Counted from the first letter of the stretch, positions 25,720 to 34,844 are shown. The stretch: DNA of 64,000 nt from Pseudomonas sp. MF4836 (GCF_002018875.1 NZ_MVOL01000015.1:62001-126000), one strand, 5' to 3'. Program-made: numbers and translations. Notes: generated by a model not told the origin, from the letters alone.

Positions 25720-26301
25720 ATGCTAACCCAGGAAGAGGATCAGCAGCTGGTCGAACGCGTGCAACGCGGCGACAAGCGAGCGTTCGATCTGCTGGTGCTG
25801 AAATATCAGCACAAAATTCTCGGGTTGATCGTGCGATTCGTGCACGACACCCATGAAGCCCAGGATGTCGCACAAGAAGCCTTTATCAAGGCTTACCGTG
25901 CACTTGGTAATTTCCGCGGTGACAGTGCGTTTTATACGTGGCTGTACCGTATCGCCATCAACACGGCGAAAAACTATCTGGTTTCACGCGGCCGACGGCC
26001 GCCGGATAGCGATGTCAGTTCTGAAGATGCGGAGTTCTACGACGGCGATCATGGCCTCAAGGACCTTGAGTCTCCAGAACGGGCGCTGCTGCGGGATGAG
26101 ATCGAAGGCACTGTCCATCGAACCATCCAGCAACTTCCAGAAGATTTGCGTACAGCTTTAACTTTACGTGAATTCGATGGTCTGAGTTACGAGGACATTG
26201 CGAGCGTCATGCAATGTCCGGTGGGTACCGTGCGCTCCCGGATTTTCCGCGCTCGGGAAGCCATCGATAAAGCCCTGCAGCCGTTGTTGCAGGAATCCTG
26301 A
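25720..26301 (+). CDS. algU: RNA polymerase sigma factor AlgU (RpoE/sigma-22)
   Basis: 193 aa group-4 sigma factor. Region 2 (about 10-95: YQHKILGLIVRFVHDTHEAQDVAQEAFIKAYRALGNFRGDSAFYTWLYRIAINTAKNYL) and region 4 (about 130-185: LPEDLRTALTLREFDGLSYEDIASVMQCPVGTVRSRIFRAREAI) are complete. It drives the envelope-stress and alginate regulon. ATG 25720 follows GAGGAGTGTTC. It heads the algU-mucA-mucB-mucD operon. Confidence 0.98.
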   Translation: MLTQEEDQQLVERVQRGDKRAFDLLVLKYQHKILGLIVRFVHDTHEAQDVAQEAFIKAYRALGNFRGDSAFYTWLYRIAINTAKNYLVSRGRRPPDSDVSSEDAEFYDGDHGLKDLESPERALLRDEIEGTVHRTIQQLPEDLRTALTLREFDGLSYEDIASVMQCPVGTVRSRIFRAREAIDKALQPLLQES

Positions 26302-26332
26302 GACAGCGGCGACAGCCAAGAGAGGAACCGCC

Positions 26333-26920
26333 ATGAGTCGTGAAGCCCTGCAGGAATCGCTGTCCGCAGTGATGGATAACGAAGCGGACGAACTGGAATT
26401 GCGTCGGGTGTTGAATGCCGTCGACGAAGTTGAAGCCCGTGAAACCTGGGCTCGTTATCAAATCGCTCGGGCAGCCATGCACAAGGAACTGCTGCTTCCA
26501 CGTCTGGACATTGCTGCGGCCGTTTCTGCCGCACTGGCTGACGAAGCCGTGCCGGCCAAGGCCTCCCGCAGCCCATGGCGCAGCCTGGGCCGCCTGGCCG
26601 TTGCTGCCTCGGTAACGGTGGCCGTGCTGGCAGGTGTTCGCCTGTATAACCAGGACGAGATTGCTGGTGTTGAACTGGCTCAGCAATCGGGTCAGCAGAC
26701 CCTGGCTGTTCCACAAGTCAAGGGCCCTGCGGTCCTGGCTGGCTACAGCGAAAGTTCCGAAGCTACCGGTCCTATGGCCAACGGCGTGTTGCAAGGCCAG
26801 CAAGGATGGCATGATCAGCGCCTGCCAAGCTACCTGCGTCAGCATGCGCAACAAGCTGCCCTCAAAGGCACTGAAAGCGCGCTGCCTTACGCTCGTGCAG
26901 CAAGCCTGGAAAACCGCTAA
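26333..26920 (+). CDS. mucA: Anti-sigma factor MucA
   Basis: 195 aa, about the length of P. aeruginosa MucA, with no truncation, so this genome is predicted non-mucoid at this locus. The cytosolic anti-sigma part (SREALQESLSAVMDNEADELELRRVLN...RYQIARAAMHKE) is about residues 1-80, the single transmembrane helix about 85-103 (LGRLAVAASVTVAVLAGV), and the rest is periplasmic, where MucB binds and AlgW/MucP proteolysis begins. ATG 26333 follows AGAGAGGAACCGCC. Confidence 0.96.
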   Translation: MSREALQESLSAVMDNEADELELRRVLNAVDEVEARETWARYQIARAAMHKELLLPRLDIAAAVSAALADEAVPAKASRSPWRSLGRLAVAASVTVAVLAGVRLYNQDEIAGVELAQQSGQQTLAVPQVKGPAVLAGYSESSEATGPMANGVLQGQQGWHDQRLPSYLRQHAQQAALKGTESALPYARAASLENR

Positions 26921-26928
26921 GGAGGATC

Positions 26929-27888
26929 ATGCGCGCCATACCTCTACTTACGCTTCTGCTCAGTGGCTGGTTTGTAGTTCCAGCCCATGCCGATGAAGCC
27001 CAGGACTGGTTGCAGCGTCTTGGGCAAGCGGAGCAGCAGCAAAGCTTTCAGGGCACCTTTGTATACGAGCGTAACGGTAGTTTTTCTACCCATAACATCT
27101 GGCATCGCGTCCAGGATGGTAAGGTCCGCGAGCGGTTGGTTCAGCTCGATGGATCCGCTCAAGAGGTAGTGCGCATCGACGGACGTACCCAATGTGTCAG
27201 CGGCCAGTTGGTCGCAGGCCTTGGAGACGCGCCGGACTCTGCCGCTCGCGCCCTCGATCCGCAAAAGCTCAAGAATTGGTACGACCTTGCCGTCATCGGC
27301 AAGTCGCGCGTGGCCGGGCGTCAGGCGGTCATTGTTTCGCTGACTCCCCGTGATCAACACCGCTATGGTTTCGAATTGCACCTGGATCGCGAGACCGGGC
27401 TGCCGCTCAAGTCGTTGCTGCTGAACGACAAGGGGCAGTTGCTCGAGCGCTTCCAGTTCACCCGCCTCGACACTGCCGATGTGCCGCAGGATAGCGAGCT
27501 GCAGCCCAGTGCTGAATGCCGCCCTGTCGTCATCAACAGCGACAAGGCTTCAGCGGTGAAAGCTGCTCAGGTCTGGCACTCGGACTGGCTGCCGCCAGGG
27601 TTCGAGCTGACCAGCAGCACCGCGCGCAAGGATCCGGACACCAAGTCCATGGTCAACAGCCTGATGTATGACGATGGCCTGGCCCGTTTCTCGGTGTTTC
27701 TCGAGCCGCTCAATGGCGCCGTGGTCACCGATACCCGCACCCAGCTTGGCCCGACCGTTGCCGTGTCTCGGCGCCTGACCACTCCGGAAGGCGAGATGAT
27801 GGTCACCGTGGTGGGCGAGATCCCTATTGGTACCGCTGAACGGATTGCGCTATCCATGCGCTCCGACACGGCCAACGCCAAGCAGTGA
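26929..27888 (+). CDS. mucB: Periplasmic AlgU regulator MucB (RseB-like)
   Basis: 319 aa with a signal peptide (MRAIPLLTLLLSGWFVVPAHA). Two lipoprotein-binding-like domains: large (about 22-200, FQGTFVYERNGSFSTHNIWHRVQDGKVRERLVQLDG) and small (about 215-315, GFELTSSTARK...MYDDGLARFSVFLEPL). MucB shields the MucA periplasmic tail from proteolysis until misfolded lipoprotein or LPS signals are sensed. Eight bases separate it from mucA, with AAGGAGGATC before ATG 26929. Confidence 0.95.
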   Translation: MRAIPLLTLLLSGWFVVPAHADEAQDWLQRLGQAEQQQSFQGTFVYERNGSFSTHNIWHRVQDGKVRERLVQLDGSAQEVVRIDGRTQCVSGQLVAGLGDAPDSAARALDPQKLKNWYDLAVIGKSRVAGRQAVIVSLTPRDQHRYGFELHLDRETGLPLKSLLLNDKGQLLERFQFTRLDTADVPQDSELQPSAECRPVVINSDKASAVKAAQVWHSDWLPPGFELTSSTARKDPDTKSMVNSLMYDDGLARFSVFLEPLNGAVVTDTRTQLGPTVAVSRRLTTPEGEMMVTVVGEIPIGTAERIALSMRSDTANAKQ

Positions 27889-28135
27889 CAGACTGCCATG
27901 GCATTCACCAGACCCTTTATTGGTTGTGCAAGAGGTCAGCAATGCCCACTCCACAATTGAGAAGATGAAATGTTTGGTGAGCAATTTCATTTGCAAAAAA
28001 CCGGTTTTTTTTCTATAGGTCAGAGCCCCTCGGTTCTGGCCTTGTTTGTCGTTCCCGGAACAAAAGTACCGGCGCTTGCCGCTCGCTACTTGTTGCTCCA
28101 TATCGCTTAATCATGCTCGTTGTAACGGGAGCCGT
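27889..28135. other. mucB-mucD spacer without mucC
   Basis: 247 bp with no gene where P. aeruginosa carries mucC. It includes a perfect palindrome AAAAAACCGGTTTTTT (27995-28010) preceded by an imperfect GAAATG...CATTTC inverted repeat. The palindrome might attenuate read-through into mucD or mark a separate mucD promoter. Confidence 0.5.
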
Positions 28136-29563
28136 ATGTCGATACCACGCTTGAAGTCTTACCTCTCCATATTCGCCACCGTGCTTGTGCTCGGTCAGGC
28201 AGTTGCCGTGCAAGCGGCGGAACTGCCCGACTTTACGCAGCTGGTCGAGCAGGCTTCCCCTGCCGTGGTCAATATCAGTACCACGCAGAAGCTTCCTGAT
28301 CGCAAGGTGTCCAACCAGCAGATGCCCGATCTTGAAGGCCTGCCGCCGATGCTGCGGGAGTTCTTCGAACGCGGTATGCCCCAGCAGCGCTCGCCCCGTG
28401 GCGATCGTCAGCGCGAGGCGCAGTCCCTGGGTTCGGGTTTCATCATCTCGTCTGATGGCGAAATCCTCACCAACAACCACGTGATTGCCGATGCCGACGA
28501 AATTCTCGTGCGCCTGGCCGATCGCAGCGAACTCAAAGCCAAGCTGATCGGGACCGACCCTCGTTCCGACGTGGCCTTGCTGAAAATCGATGGCAAGGAT
28601 CTGCCCGTACTGAAACTCGGCAAATCCCAGGACCTGAAAGCCGGCCAGTGGGTGGTTGCCATCGGTTCGCCGTTCGGTTTCGACCACACCGTGACCCAGG
28701 GCATTGTCAGCGCCATCGGGCGCAGCCTGCCGAACGAAAACTATGTGCCGTTCATCCAGACCGACGTGCCAATCAACCCGGGCAACTCCGGTGGCCCGCT
28801 GTTTAACCTGGCGGGTGAAGTGGTGGGTATCAACTCGCAGATCTACACCCGTTCCGGCGGCTTCATGGGCGTGTCGTTCGCCATCCCGATCGATGTGGCA
28901 ATGGACGTTTCCAACCAGCTGAAAAGCGGTGGCAAGGTCAGCCGTGGCTGGTTGGGTGTGGTGATCCAGGAAGTGAATAAAGACCTGGCTGAGTCTTTCG
29001 GCCTGGACAAACCGGCCGGTGCCCTGGTGGCACAGATCCAGGATGACGGTCCGGCAGCCAAGGGCGGCCTGCAAGTGGGCGACGTGATCCTCAGCATGAA
29101 CGGCCAGCCGATTGTCATGTCGGCAGACCTGCCGCATCTGGTAGGCGCGCTCAAGGCCGGTGCCAAGGCCAACCTCGAAGTGATCCGCGAGGGCAAGCGC
29201 AAGAATGTCGAGCTGACCGTTGGCGCGATCCCTGAAGAAGACAAGGAACTGGGCACCCTGGCCAAATCCGGTGTCGAGCGCAGCAGCAACCGTCTGGGCG
29301 TTGCCGTGGCCGAGCTGACCGATGAGCAGAAGAAGACCTTCGACCTCAAGGGCGGCGTGGTGATCAAGGAAGTTCAAGACGGTCCTGCGGCTCTTATCGG
29401 CCTGCAGCCGGGCGATGTGATCACTCACCTGAACAATCAGGCGATCACTTCGACCAAGAACTTCACCGAGATTGCCCAGGCCTTGCCGAAGAATCGTTCG
29501 GTGTCGATGCGCGTCCTGCGTCAGGGCCGTGCCAGCTTCATCACCTTCAAACTGGCTGAATAA
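28136..29563 (+). CDS. mucD: Periplasmic serine endoprotease MucD (HtrA/DegP-like)
   Basis: 475 aa. Signal peptide (SYLSIFATVLVLGQAVAVQAA), trypsin-like protease domain with His115 (TNNHVI), Asp145 (RSDVALL) and Ser218 (PGNSGGPLF), then two PDZ domains (about 270-355 and 385-470). It degrades misfolded envelope proteins and so damps AlgU activation. ATG 28136 follows ACGGGAGCCGT. It probably belongs to the algU operon but may also have its own promoter in the 247-bp gap. Confidence 0.96.
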   Translation: MSIPRLKSYLSIFATVLVLGQAVAVQAAELPDFTQLVEQASPAVVNISTTQKLPDRKVSNQQMPDLEGLPPMLREFFERGMPQQRSPRGDRQREAQSLGSGFIISSDGEILTNNHVIADADEILVRLADRSELKAKLIGTDPRSDVALLKIDGKDLPVLKLGKSQDLKAGQWVVAIGSPFGFDHTVTQGIVSAIGRSLPNENYVPFIQTDVPINPGNSGGPLFNLAGEVVGINSQIYTRSGGFMGVSFAIPIDVAMDVSNQLKSGGKVSRGWLGVVIQEVNKDLAESFGLDKPAGALVAQIQDDGPAAKGGLQVGDVILSMNGQPIVMSADLPHLVGALKAGAKANLEVIREGKRKNVELTVGAIPEEDKELGTLAKSGVERSSNRLGVAVAELTDEQKKTFDLKGGVVIKEVQDGPAALIGLQPGDVITHLNNQAITSTKNFTEIAQALPKNRSVSMRVLRQGRASFITFKLAE

Positions 29564-29587
29564 CCTGCCGAGAAGGTTATCCGCCCC

Positions 29588-29623
29588 ATAAAAAAGCCCG
29601 CCTTGAAAGAGGCGGGCTTTTTT
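29588..29623. terminator. Bidirectional terminator between mucD and bepA
   Basis: AGCCCGCC, loop TTGAAAGA, GGCGGGCT with A tract before and T tract after. It serves both convergent genes. Confidence 0.9.
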
Positions 29624-29639
29624 GTGTGCGCTTGAAGCG

Positions 29640-31073
29640 TCAGCGCATCATGTCCTTGACCATTTGCTCCTGGTCCATCAACTCGCGCTGGCGGGCATCG
29701 ATCCGCGAGGACAGCGGGAAGTTGCTGCCGGCGCGACGTTTGGCGAAGTCCAACTGCTGGATGGCCTGACGGTAGTCACCGACCAGGGCGAAGTACTCGG
29801 CGCGGGCCTGGTGCAGGCCGATGGTATTGCCGGACAGGCCGCGAGTTTCCGCCACCATGTACCAGACGTCCGGATCGTCGGGGCGGCTCTTGAGCAGGCC
29901 TTCGAGGGCTTTTTCGGCGTCGGCGGCGCGATTCTGCTTGAGCAGCAGGTCGACCCGAACCTGATTCAGCGGATAGTTGTTTGGGTATTGGGTCAGCATC
30001 CGGTCGACCCGGGCTTGTGCATCGGGCAAGCGGTTGTTGGCGATGTCCAGCTCGATCTGTGCCAGGTTATAGGTGATGTCGTTGGGCGATTTGGCCAGCA
30101 ACTGCTTGAGGTTTTCCCGCGCGTCGTTCCATTGGCTGCCCTTGATCTGGGCGATGGCCAGGCCATAGCGTGCCACGTCGTTTTTCGGGTTTTCGTCGAG
30201 TTGGGCGCGAAAGCGTTTGGCTGCCAGGCCCGGCGAATCTTCGTATGTCAGTTGCACCCGCGCGCGAATCAGCTGATAGCGCATGCTGTCTTCGGTGCCG
30301 CCGGGCTTGGCCTGCTCGGCGCGGTTGCGGGTGTCGGCGATCCGCGATTCGGTGACCGGGTGAGTCAGGAGGAATTCCGGCGGTTTGGCATCGAAGCGGT
30401 ACTGGCGCATCAGGCGTTCGAACATGCTCGGCATCGAGCGCGGATCGTAGCCGGCCTTCTCCAGGTTGAGGATGCCGATGCGGTCGGCTTCCTGTTCGTT
30501 CTGCCGGGAGAAGCGCCGCTGCTCCTGAATGGCTGCAGCCTGGGTACCGGCAATGGCGGCGATCCCGGCATCGCCGGCACCGGCCGCAGCGATCACGATG
30601 CCGGCCAGCAAGGCTGCCATCATCGGCACTTGCATGCGTTGCTGGGCTTCGACGCCTCGGGCGAAGTGGCGTTGGGACAAGTGAGCCAATTCGTGGGCCA
30701 GTACCGAGGCATATTCGCCTTCGGTCTGAGCGTTGAGGAACAGTCCGCCGTTGACCCCGATGATCCCGCCGGGTGCGGCGAAGGCGTTGAGTTGCGGGCT
30801 GTCGATCAGAATGAATTCGAGACGCCGGTCATTGACCTGGCTGGTTTCCACCAGTTTATAGACACTGGTTTCGACGTAGTCCTTGAGCTGCGGGTCGTTG
30901 AGTTGCGCGACCTGACTGCGGAGCAGGGCGAGCCAGGCGCGGCCCAACTGGTATTCCTGTTGCGGCGAGACAATGGCAGAACTGGCGTCACCGAGTGATG
31001 GCAGGTCGTCGGCGAAGCCCGGTGAGGCGAGCAGGCAAGCGAGCGTCAGCAGGGTAGGGCGCAAAAAAGTCAT
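29640..31073 (-). CDS. bepA: M48 metalloprotease/chaperone with TPR domain, BepA-like
   Basis: 477 aa with a signal peptide (PTLLTLACLLASPGFA). Zinc protease motif HELAH starts at His127 (LAHELAHLSQRHF), third ligand region QNEQEADRIG, then four or so tetratricopeptide repeats in the C-terminal half (about 300-470). BepA-type periplasmic proteins assist assembly of, or degrade, stalled LptD and BAM substrates. ATG 31073 is chosen on signal-peptide grounds. It is divergent from the TusA-like gene. Confidence 0.9.
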   Translation of the reverse strand: MTFLRPTLLTLACLLASPGFADDLPSLGDASSAIVSPQQEYQLGRAWLALLRSQVAQLNDPQLKDYVETSVYKLVETSQVNDRRLEFILIDSPQLNAFAAPGGIIGVNGGLFLNAQTEGEYASVLAHELAHLSQRHFARGVEAQQRMQVPMMAALLAGIVIAAAGAGDAGIAAIAGTQAAAIQEQRRFSRQNEQEADRIGILNLEKAGYDPRSMPSMFERLMRQYRFDAKPPEFLLTHPVTESRIADTRNRAEQAKPGGTEDSMRYQLIRARVQLTYEDSPGLAAKRFRAQLDENPKNDVARYGLAIAQIKGSQWNDARENLKQLLAKSPNDITYNLAQIELDIANNRLPDAQARVDRMLTQYPNNYPLNQVRVDLLLKQNRAADAEKALEGLLKSRPDDPDVWYMVAETRGLSGNTIGLHQARAEYFALVGDYRQAIQQLDFAKRRAGSNFPLSSRIDARQRELMDQEQMVKDMMR

Positions 31074-31170
31074 GCACAAAGCCTTAGTCGACAAAGAGTC
31101 TACTGTAGCCGGACACTTGGCCTGCGACCAGATATTCTAGGCAACTCAAACACATGATCGGAGTGCCCCG

Positions 31171-31410
31171 ATGATCGACGCTGTAGCCCATGACGCCGAG
31201 CTGGATGCCAGCGGTCTGAACTGCCCGTTGCCCTTGCTCAAGGCCAAGCTGGAACTCAATCGCCTGGCCAGCGGCGCGGTGCTCAAGGTGATTGCCACGG
31301 ACGCCGGTTCGCAACGCGACTTTCGCACCTTTGCCCGTTTGGCCGGTCATACCCTGCTTCGTGAAGAAGACGAAGCCGGGGTTTATCGCTACTGGTTGAA
31401 AAAGGCCTGA
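31171..31410 (+). CDS. TusA-family sulfurtransferase-like protein
   Basis: 79 aa with the CPxP motif (SGLNCPLPLLKAKLELNRL, Cys18) followed by the beta-strand region VLKVIATDAGSQRDFRTFARLAGH. The fold carries sulfur as a persulfide or acts in related redox steps; several paralogues exist in pseudomonads, so the symbol tusA is not asserted. ATG 31171 follows CGGAGTGCCCCG. The next gene, perM, begins 41 bp downstream on the same strand. Confidence 0.88.
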   Translation: MIDAVAHDAELDASGLNCPLPLLKAKLELNRLASGAVLKVIATDAGSQRDFRTFARLAGHTLLREEDEAGVYRYWLKKA

Positions 31411-31451
31411 GAGCCTCTCGCAATTGCCGTGCTGCTATTTAAGGATCATTG

Positions 31452-32522
31452 ATGTTCAAGGTGTTACGCGACTGGATTCAGCGCTACTTCTCCGACGAGG
31501 AGGCTGTGGTGCTGGCCGTGCTGTTGTTTCTGGCCTTTACCGCGGTGCTGACCCTGGGCGGCATGCTGGCGCCGGTGCTGGCAGGCATGGTCCTGGCTTA
31601 CCTGATGCAGGGACTGGTGGTCAGCCTGGAGCGCCTGCGGCTGCCGGGCGGCGCGGCGGTGGGGCTGGTGTTTGCCTTGTTCATGGGGCTGTTGCTGGTG
31701 TTTATCGTGGTGGTGGTGCCCTTGCTCTGGCATCAGTTGATCACCCTGTTCAACGAGTTGCCGGGCATGCTCGCCAAGTGGCAGTCGCTGCTGCTGTTGT
31801 TGCCGGAGCGCTACCCGCATCTGGTGTCCGATGAGCAGGTGCTGCAGGCCATCGAAGTGGCGCGGGGCGAGATTGGAAAATTCGGCCAGTGGGCGCTGAC
31901 CTTTTCCCTGTCCAGCTTGCCGTTGCTGGTCAACATCATGATCTACCTGGTGCTGGTGCCTATCCTGGTGTTCTTCTTCCTCAAGGACCGGGCAATGATC
32001 GGTCAATGGGTGCGCGGCTACCTGCCGCGCGAGCGCGCGCTGATCACGCGGGTGGCCCAGGAAATGAACCGTCAGATCGCCAACTACATCCGCGGCAAGG
32101 TGATCGAGATCGTGATCTGCGGCGGCGTGACCTACATCGCGTTTGTTGCTCTGGACCTCAATTACGCGGCGCTGCTGGCCCTGTTGGTGGGGGTCTCGGT
32201 GGTGGTGCCCTACGTCGGTGCTGTGGTGGTGACCGTGCCGGTGGCGCTGATTGCCCTGTTCCAGTGGGGGTGGAGCGATCAATTCATCTACCTGATGGCG
32301 GTCTACGGCATCATCCAGACCCTGGATGGCAACGTGCTGGTGCCGCTGCTGTTCTCCGAGGCGGTGAACCTGCACCCGGTGGCGATTATCTGCGCGGTTC
32401 TGTTGTTTGGCGGGTTGTGGGGCTTCTGGGGGGTGTTCTTCGCGATCCCGCTGGCCACCTTGTTCAAGGCGGTGCTGGATGCCTGGCCACGGCAGGAGCC
32501 GGTGGTCGCGCCATTGCTTTGA
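31452..32522 (+). CDS. perM: AI-2E/PerM-family membrane permease
   Basis: 356 aa with eight or so hydrophobic segments arranged as in the PerM/AI-2E transporter family: two at the start, a helical extramembrane portion (LPGMLAKWQSLLLLLPERYPHLVSDEQV), then paired segments ending in GGLWGFWGVFFAIPLATLFKAVLDAWP. Substrates are unproven for most members. ATG 31452 follows AAGGATCATTG. It is likely cotranscribed with the TusA-like gene. Confidence 0.87.
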   Translation: MFKVLRDWIQRYFSDEEAVVLAVLLFLAFTAVLTLGGMLAPVLAGMVLAYLMQGLVVSLERLRLPGGAAVGLVFALFMGLLLVFIVVVVPLLWHQLITLFNELPGMLAKWQSLLLLLPERYPHLVSDEQVLQAIEVARGEIGKFGQWALTFSLSSLPLLVNIMIYLVLVPILVFFFLKDRAMIGQWVRGYLPRERALITRVAQEMNRQIANYIRGKVIEIVICGGVTYIAFVALDLNYAALLALLVGVSVVVPYVGAVVVTVPVALIALFQWGWSDQFIYLMAVYGIIQTLDGNVLVPLLFSEAVNLHPVAIICAVLLFGGLWGFWGVFFAIPLATLFKAVLDAWPRQEPVVAPLL

Positions 32523-32541
32523 AGTGATCGGGGTCAATGAC

Positions 32542-32564
32542 GGGGCGGTGCAAATGGCCGCCCC
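32542..32564. terminator. Hairpin between convergent perM and bcp
   Basis: GGGGCGG (32542-32548) pairs with CCGCCCC (32558-32564). No clear T tract, so it is only a probable end for either transcript. Confidence 0.5.
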
Positions 32565-32576
32565 GGGTGCTCAAGC

Positions 32577-33050
32577 TCAGGCCTTGTTCAGCGCCTGGGC
32601 GGCAGCCAGTACAGCATCGACATGGCCGGGCACTTTCACACCACGCCATTCCTGACGCAGTACACCGTCCTTGTCGATCAGGAACGTGCTGCGATCCACG
32701 CCCAGATACTCTTTGCCATAGAGCTTCTTCAGCTTGATCACGTCGAACAGCTGGCAGACGGCTTCGTCCTTGTCGCTGATCAGCTCGAAGGGAAACTCCT
32801 GCTTGCACTTGAAGTTTTCATGGGACTTCAGGCTGTCGCGGGAGACACCGAAAATCTCGGTGTTGGCGGCCTTGAATGCGGAGTACTGGTCACGAAAGCC
32901 CTGGCCTTCGGTGGTGCAGCCCGGCGTGCTGTCCTTGGGGTAGAAGTAGATCACCACTTGCTTGCCCTTGAGTGCGGCAAGGCTGACGGTCTGCCCGCTG
33001 GTGGCTGGGGCTTCGAAATCGGCGATGGGCTGGTCGATAGCAACGGCCAT
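32577..33050 (-). CDS. bcp: Thiol peroxidase of the Bcp/PrxQ family
   Basis: 157 aa thioredoxin-fold peroxiredoxin. The peroxidatic site is YPKDSTPGCTTEG with Cys45. Position 50, where E. coli Bcp has its resolving Cys, is Gln here (GCTTEGQGF), so it must use another cysteine (for example in KCKQEF or AVCQLF) or an external thiol. It reduces hydrogen and organic peroxides. ATG 33050 is 10 bp after the gcvR stop; the two form a small operon. Confidence 0.92.
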   Translation of the reverse strand: MAVAIDQPIADFEAPATSGQTVSLAALKGKQVVIYFYPKDSTPGCTTEGQGFRDQYSAFKAANTEIFGVSRDSLKSHENFKCKQEFPFELISDKDEAVCQLFDVIKLKKLYGKEYLGVDRSTFLIDKDGVLRQEWRGVKVPGHVDAVLAAAQALNKA

Positions 33051-33060
33051 GAAAGCTTCC

Positions 33061-33621
33061 TTACATTGGGTTCTGTGGGCGCCAAGGTTCAATCAGCGCA
33101 TCGAGATTCATTGCGTCGGCGAAATCCAGGAACTGGTCGCGCAACCAGCTGATCTGGGTCCCGGCCGGCAAGGTCACGGTGAAGGTGGCATTGAGCATGG
33201 TGCCGCCGGTCTGCGGGGCCTGATAGGTATCGCAGGTCAGGTTCTCCAGCTCGACCTGATGGTCGATGAAGAACTGGCACAGCTCGTTGACGATGTCCGA
33301 ACGGTAGGCAGAACTGACATAGGCGACATAGGGCAGGGCCTGGGGACGGTTCTCCAGGGCGGCGCTGCGCACCACGTTGACCGTGAAGGCATGCTTCTTG
33401 GCCAGCGAGGGCAGGCCGGTCTCGAGGCGCGCCAGGGCGTCCCAGCTGCCGGAAATCTGCAGGACCAGCGCACTGCACTCGCCATGGCGAGTCAGGCGCG
33501 AGGTCACCACGGCGCAGCGATTTTCATGGCTGGCGCGGCACAGGACGTTAGTCAGCTCCATGGGGTTGGCGCCGAGGGCACTGATGACAAGGAATTGTTC
33601 GCGAACTGTGGGGGTGGACAT
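33061..33621 (-). CDS. gcvR: GcvR-like ACT-domain regulatory protein
   Basis: 186 aa with two ACT domains (about 8-85, EQFLVISALGANPMELTNVLCRASHENRCAVVTSRLTRHGECSALVLQISG; about 95-175, PYVAYVSSAYRSDIVNELCQFFIDHQVELENLTCDTY). In enterics GcvR binds GcvA to repress the glycine-cleavage operon; in Pseudomonas the partner is less clear. ATG 33621 follows TAGGAATGCTGC. It is divergent from dapA. Confidence 0.87.
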   Translation of the reverse strand: MSTPTVREQFLVISALGANPMELTNVLCRASHENRCAVVTSRLTRHGECSALVLQISGSWDALARLETGLPSLAKKHAFTVNVVRSAALENRPQALPYVAYVSSAYRSDIVNELCQFFIDHQVELENLTCDTYQAPQTGGTMLNATFTVTLPAGTQISWLRDQFLDFADAMNLDALIEPWRPQNPM

Positions 33622-33948
33622 GCAGCATTCCTAAAGCGATGAGCGGTCGATACTTTCGTAGGCTCGCGTACTGGGCAAACGTCCGGATGCGTATTCAAAG
33701 TCCCGGAATCCGCAGGCTGCGACAAGCTCCACTAAAGAGGGAAGCACTGGTCAGCCGCGCAGGACAGGGGCTTCGGATGCTGAAAAGGGAGGCAGGAACC
33801 CGGCGTACAAGCTTATCAGTACCGATCAAAGCCTGAAGGGTAGCGAAAACCATCGCCAAGGGGAATGGCGCAAGCACAGTACTTCGCTTGTGCAAGCATC
33901 TTGGCGCCAGTACCATTACCGCTCTCTTTTTCCGGCAGGAGCGGTTGC
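33622..33948. other. gcvR/dapA divergent promoter region
   Basis: 327 bp between divergent operons. No gene was recognised. A short inverted repeat GCACA...TGTGC lies near 33876-33895. Confidence 0.4.
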
Positions 33949-34827
33949 ATGATTGCGGGCAGTATGGTGGCACTGGTCACACCCATGGATGCACAGGGTC
34001 GTCTCGACTGGGACAGCCTGAGCAAACTGGTGGACTTCCACCTGCAAGAGGGCACCAACGCCATTGTGGCGGTCGGCACCACTGGTGAGTCGGCCACCCT
34101 GGACGTGAACGAACACATTGAAGTGATTCGTCGCGTGGTAGCTCAAGTTGCAGGGCGTATTCCGGTGATCGCCGGCACAGGCGCCAACTCGACGCGTGAA
34201 GCGATCGAACTGACCACCAATGCGAAAACCGCCGGCGCCGATGCGTGCCTGCTGGTCACGCCTTATTACAACAAGCCGACGCAAGAAGGCTTGTATCAGC
34301 ATTTCCGGACCATCGCCGAAGCTGTCGATATCCCGCAGATCCTCTACAACGTGCCTGGCCGCACCGCTTGCGACATGCAGGCCGAGACTGTGATCCGTCT
34401 GTCGACCGTGAAAAACATCATCGGGATCAAGGAAGCCACTGGCGACCTGCAGCGGGCCAAGGACATCCTGGCCGGTGTGAGCAGCGATTTCCTTGTGTAC
34501 TCCGGTGATGACGCCACTGCCGTCGAACTGATCCTGCTGGGTGGCAAGGGCAATATCTCGGTGACCGCCAACGTTGCCCCGCGCGCCATGAGCGACCTGT
34601 GCGCCGCGGCCATGGCTGGCGACGCCGTCAAGGCCCGGGCGATCCACGAGACGCTGATGCCGCTCAATAAAACCCTGTTTATCGAATCCAACCCTATCCC
34701 CGTGAAATGGGCCCTGCACGAGATGGGCTTGATGCCGGACGGTATCCGTCTGCCGCTCACCTGGCTCAGTGCTGCCTGTCACGAACCGCTGCGGCAGGCC
34801 ATGCGCCAGTCCGGCGTATTGGTTTAA
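33949..34827 (+). CDS. dapA: 4-hydroxy-tetrahydrodipicolinate synthase DapA
   Basis: 292 aa TIM barrel. GTTGESATL, the YYNKPTQEG segment with the active-site Tyr, and IGIKEATGDL with Schiff-base Lys161 are present. It condenses pyruvate with aspartate semialdehyde in lysine and peptidoglycan (diaminopimelate) synthesis. ATG 33949 follows CAGGAGCGGTTGC; the frame is open upstream to 33865 but without support. First gene of dapA-bamC-MBL-purC. Confidence 0.97.
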   Translation: MIAGSMVALVTPMDAQGRLDWDSLSKLVDFHLQEGTNAIVAVGTTGESATLDVNEHIEVIRRVVAQVAGRIPVIAGTGANSTREAIELTTNAKTAGADACLLVTPYYNKPTQEGLYQHFRTIAEAVDIPQILYNVPGRTACDMQAETVIRLSTVKNIIGIKEATGDLQRAKDILAGVSSDFLVYSGDDATAVELILLGGKGNISVTANVAPRAMSDLCAAAMAGDAVKARAIHETLMPLNKTLFIESNPIPVKWALHEMGLMPDGIRLPLTWLSAACHEPLRQAMRQSGVLV

Positions 34828-34844
34828 TTGAGGAAGTACTACGC

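Noticed and set aside
27995..28010. AAAAAACCGGTTTTTT as a Rho-independent terminator
   Set aside because: The stem is A-T only with a 4-nt loop, too weak to be called a terminator; listed only as a palindrome.
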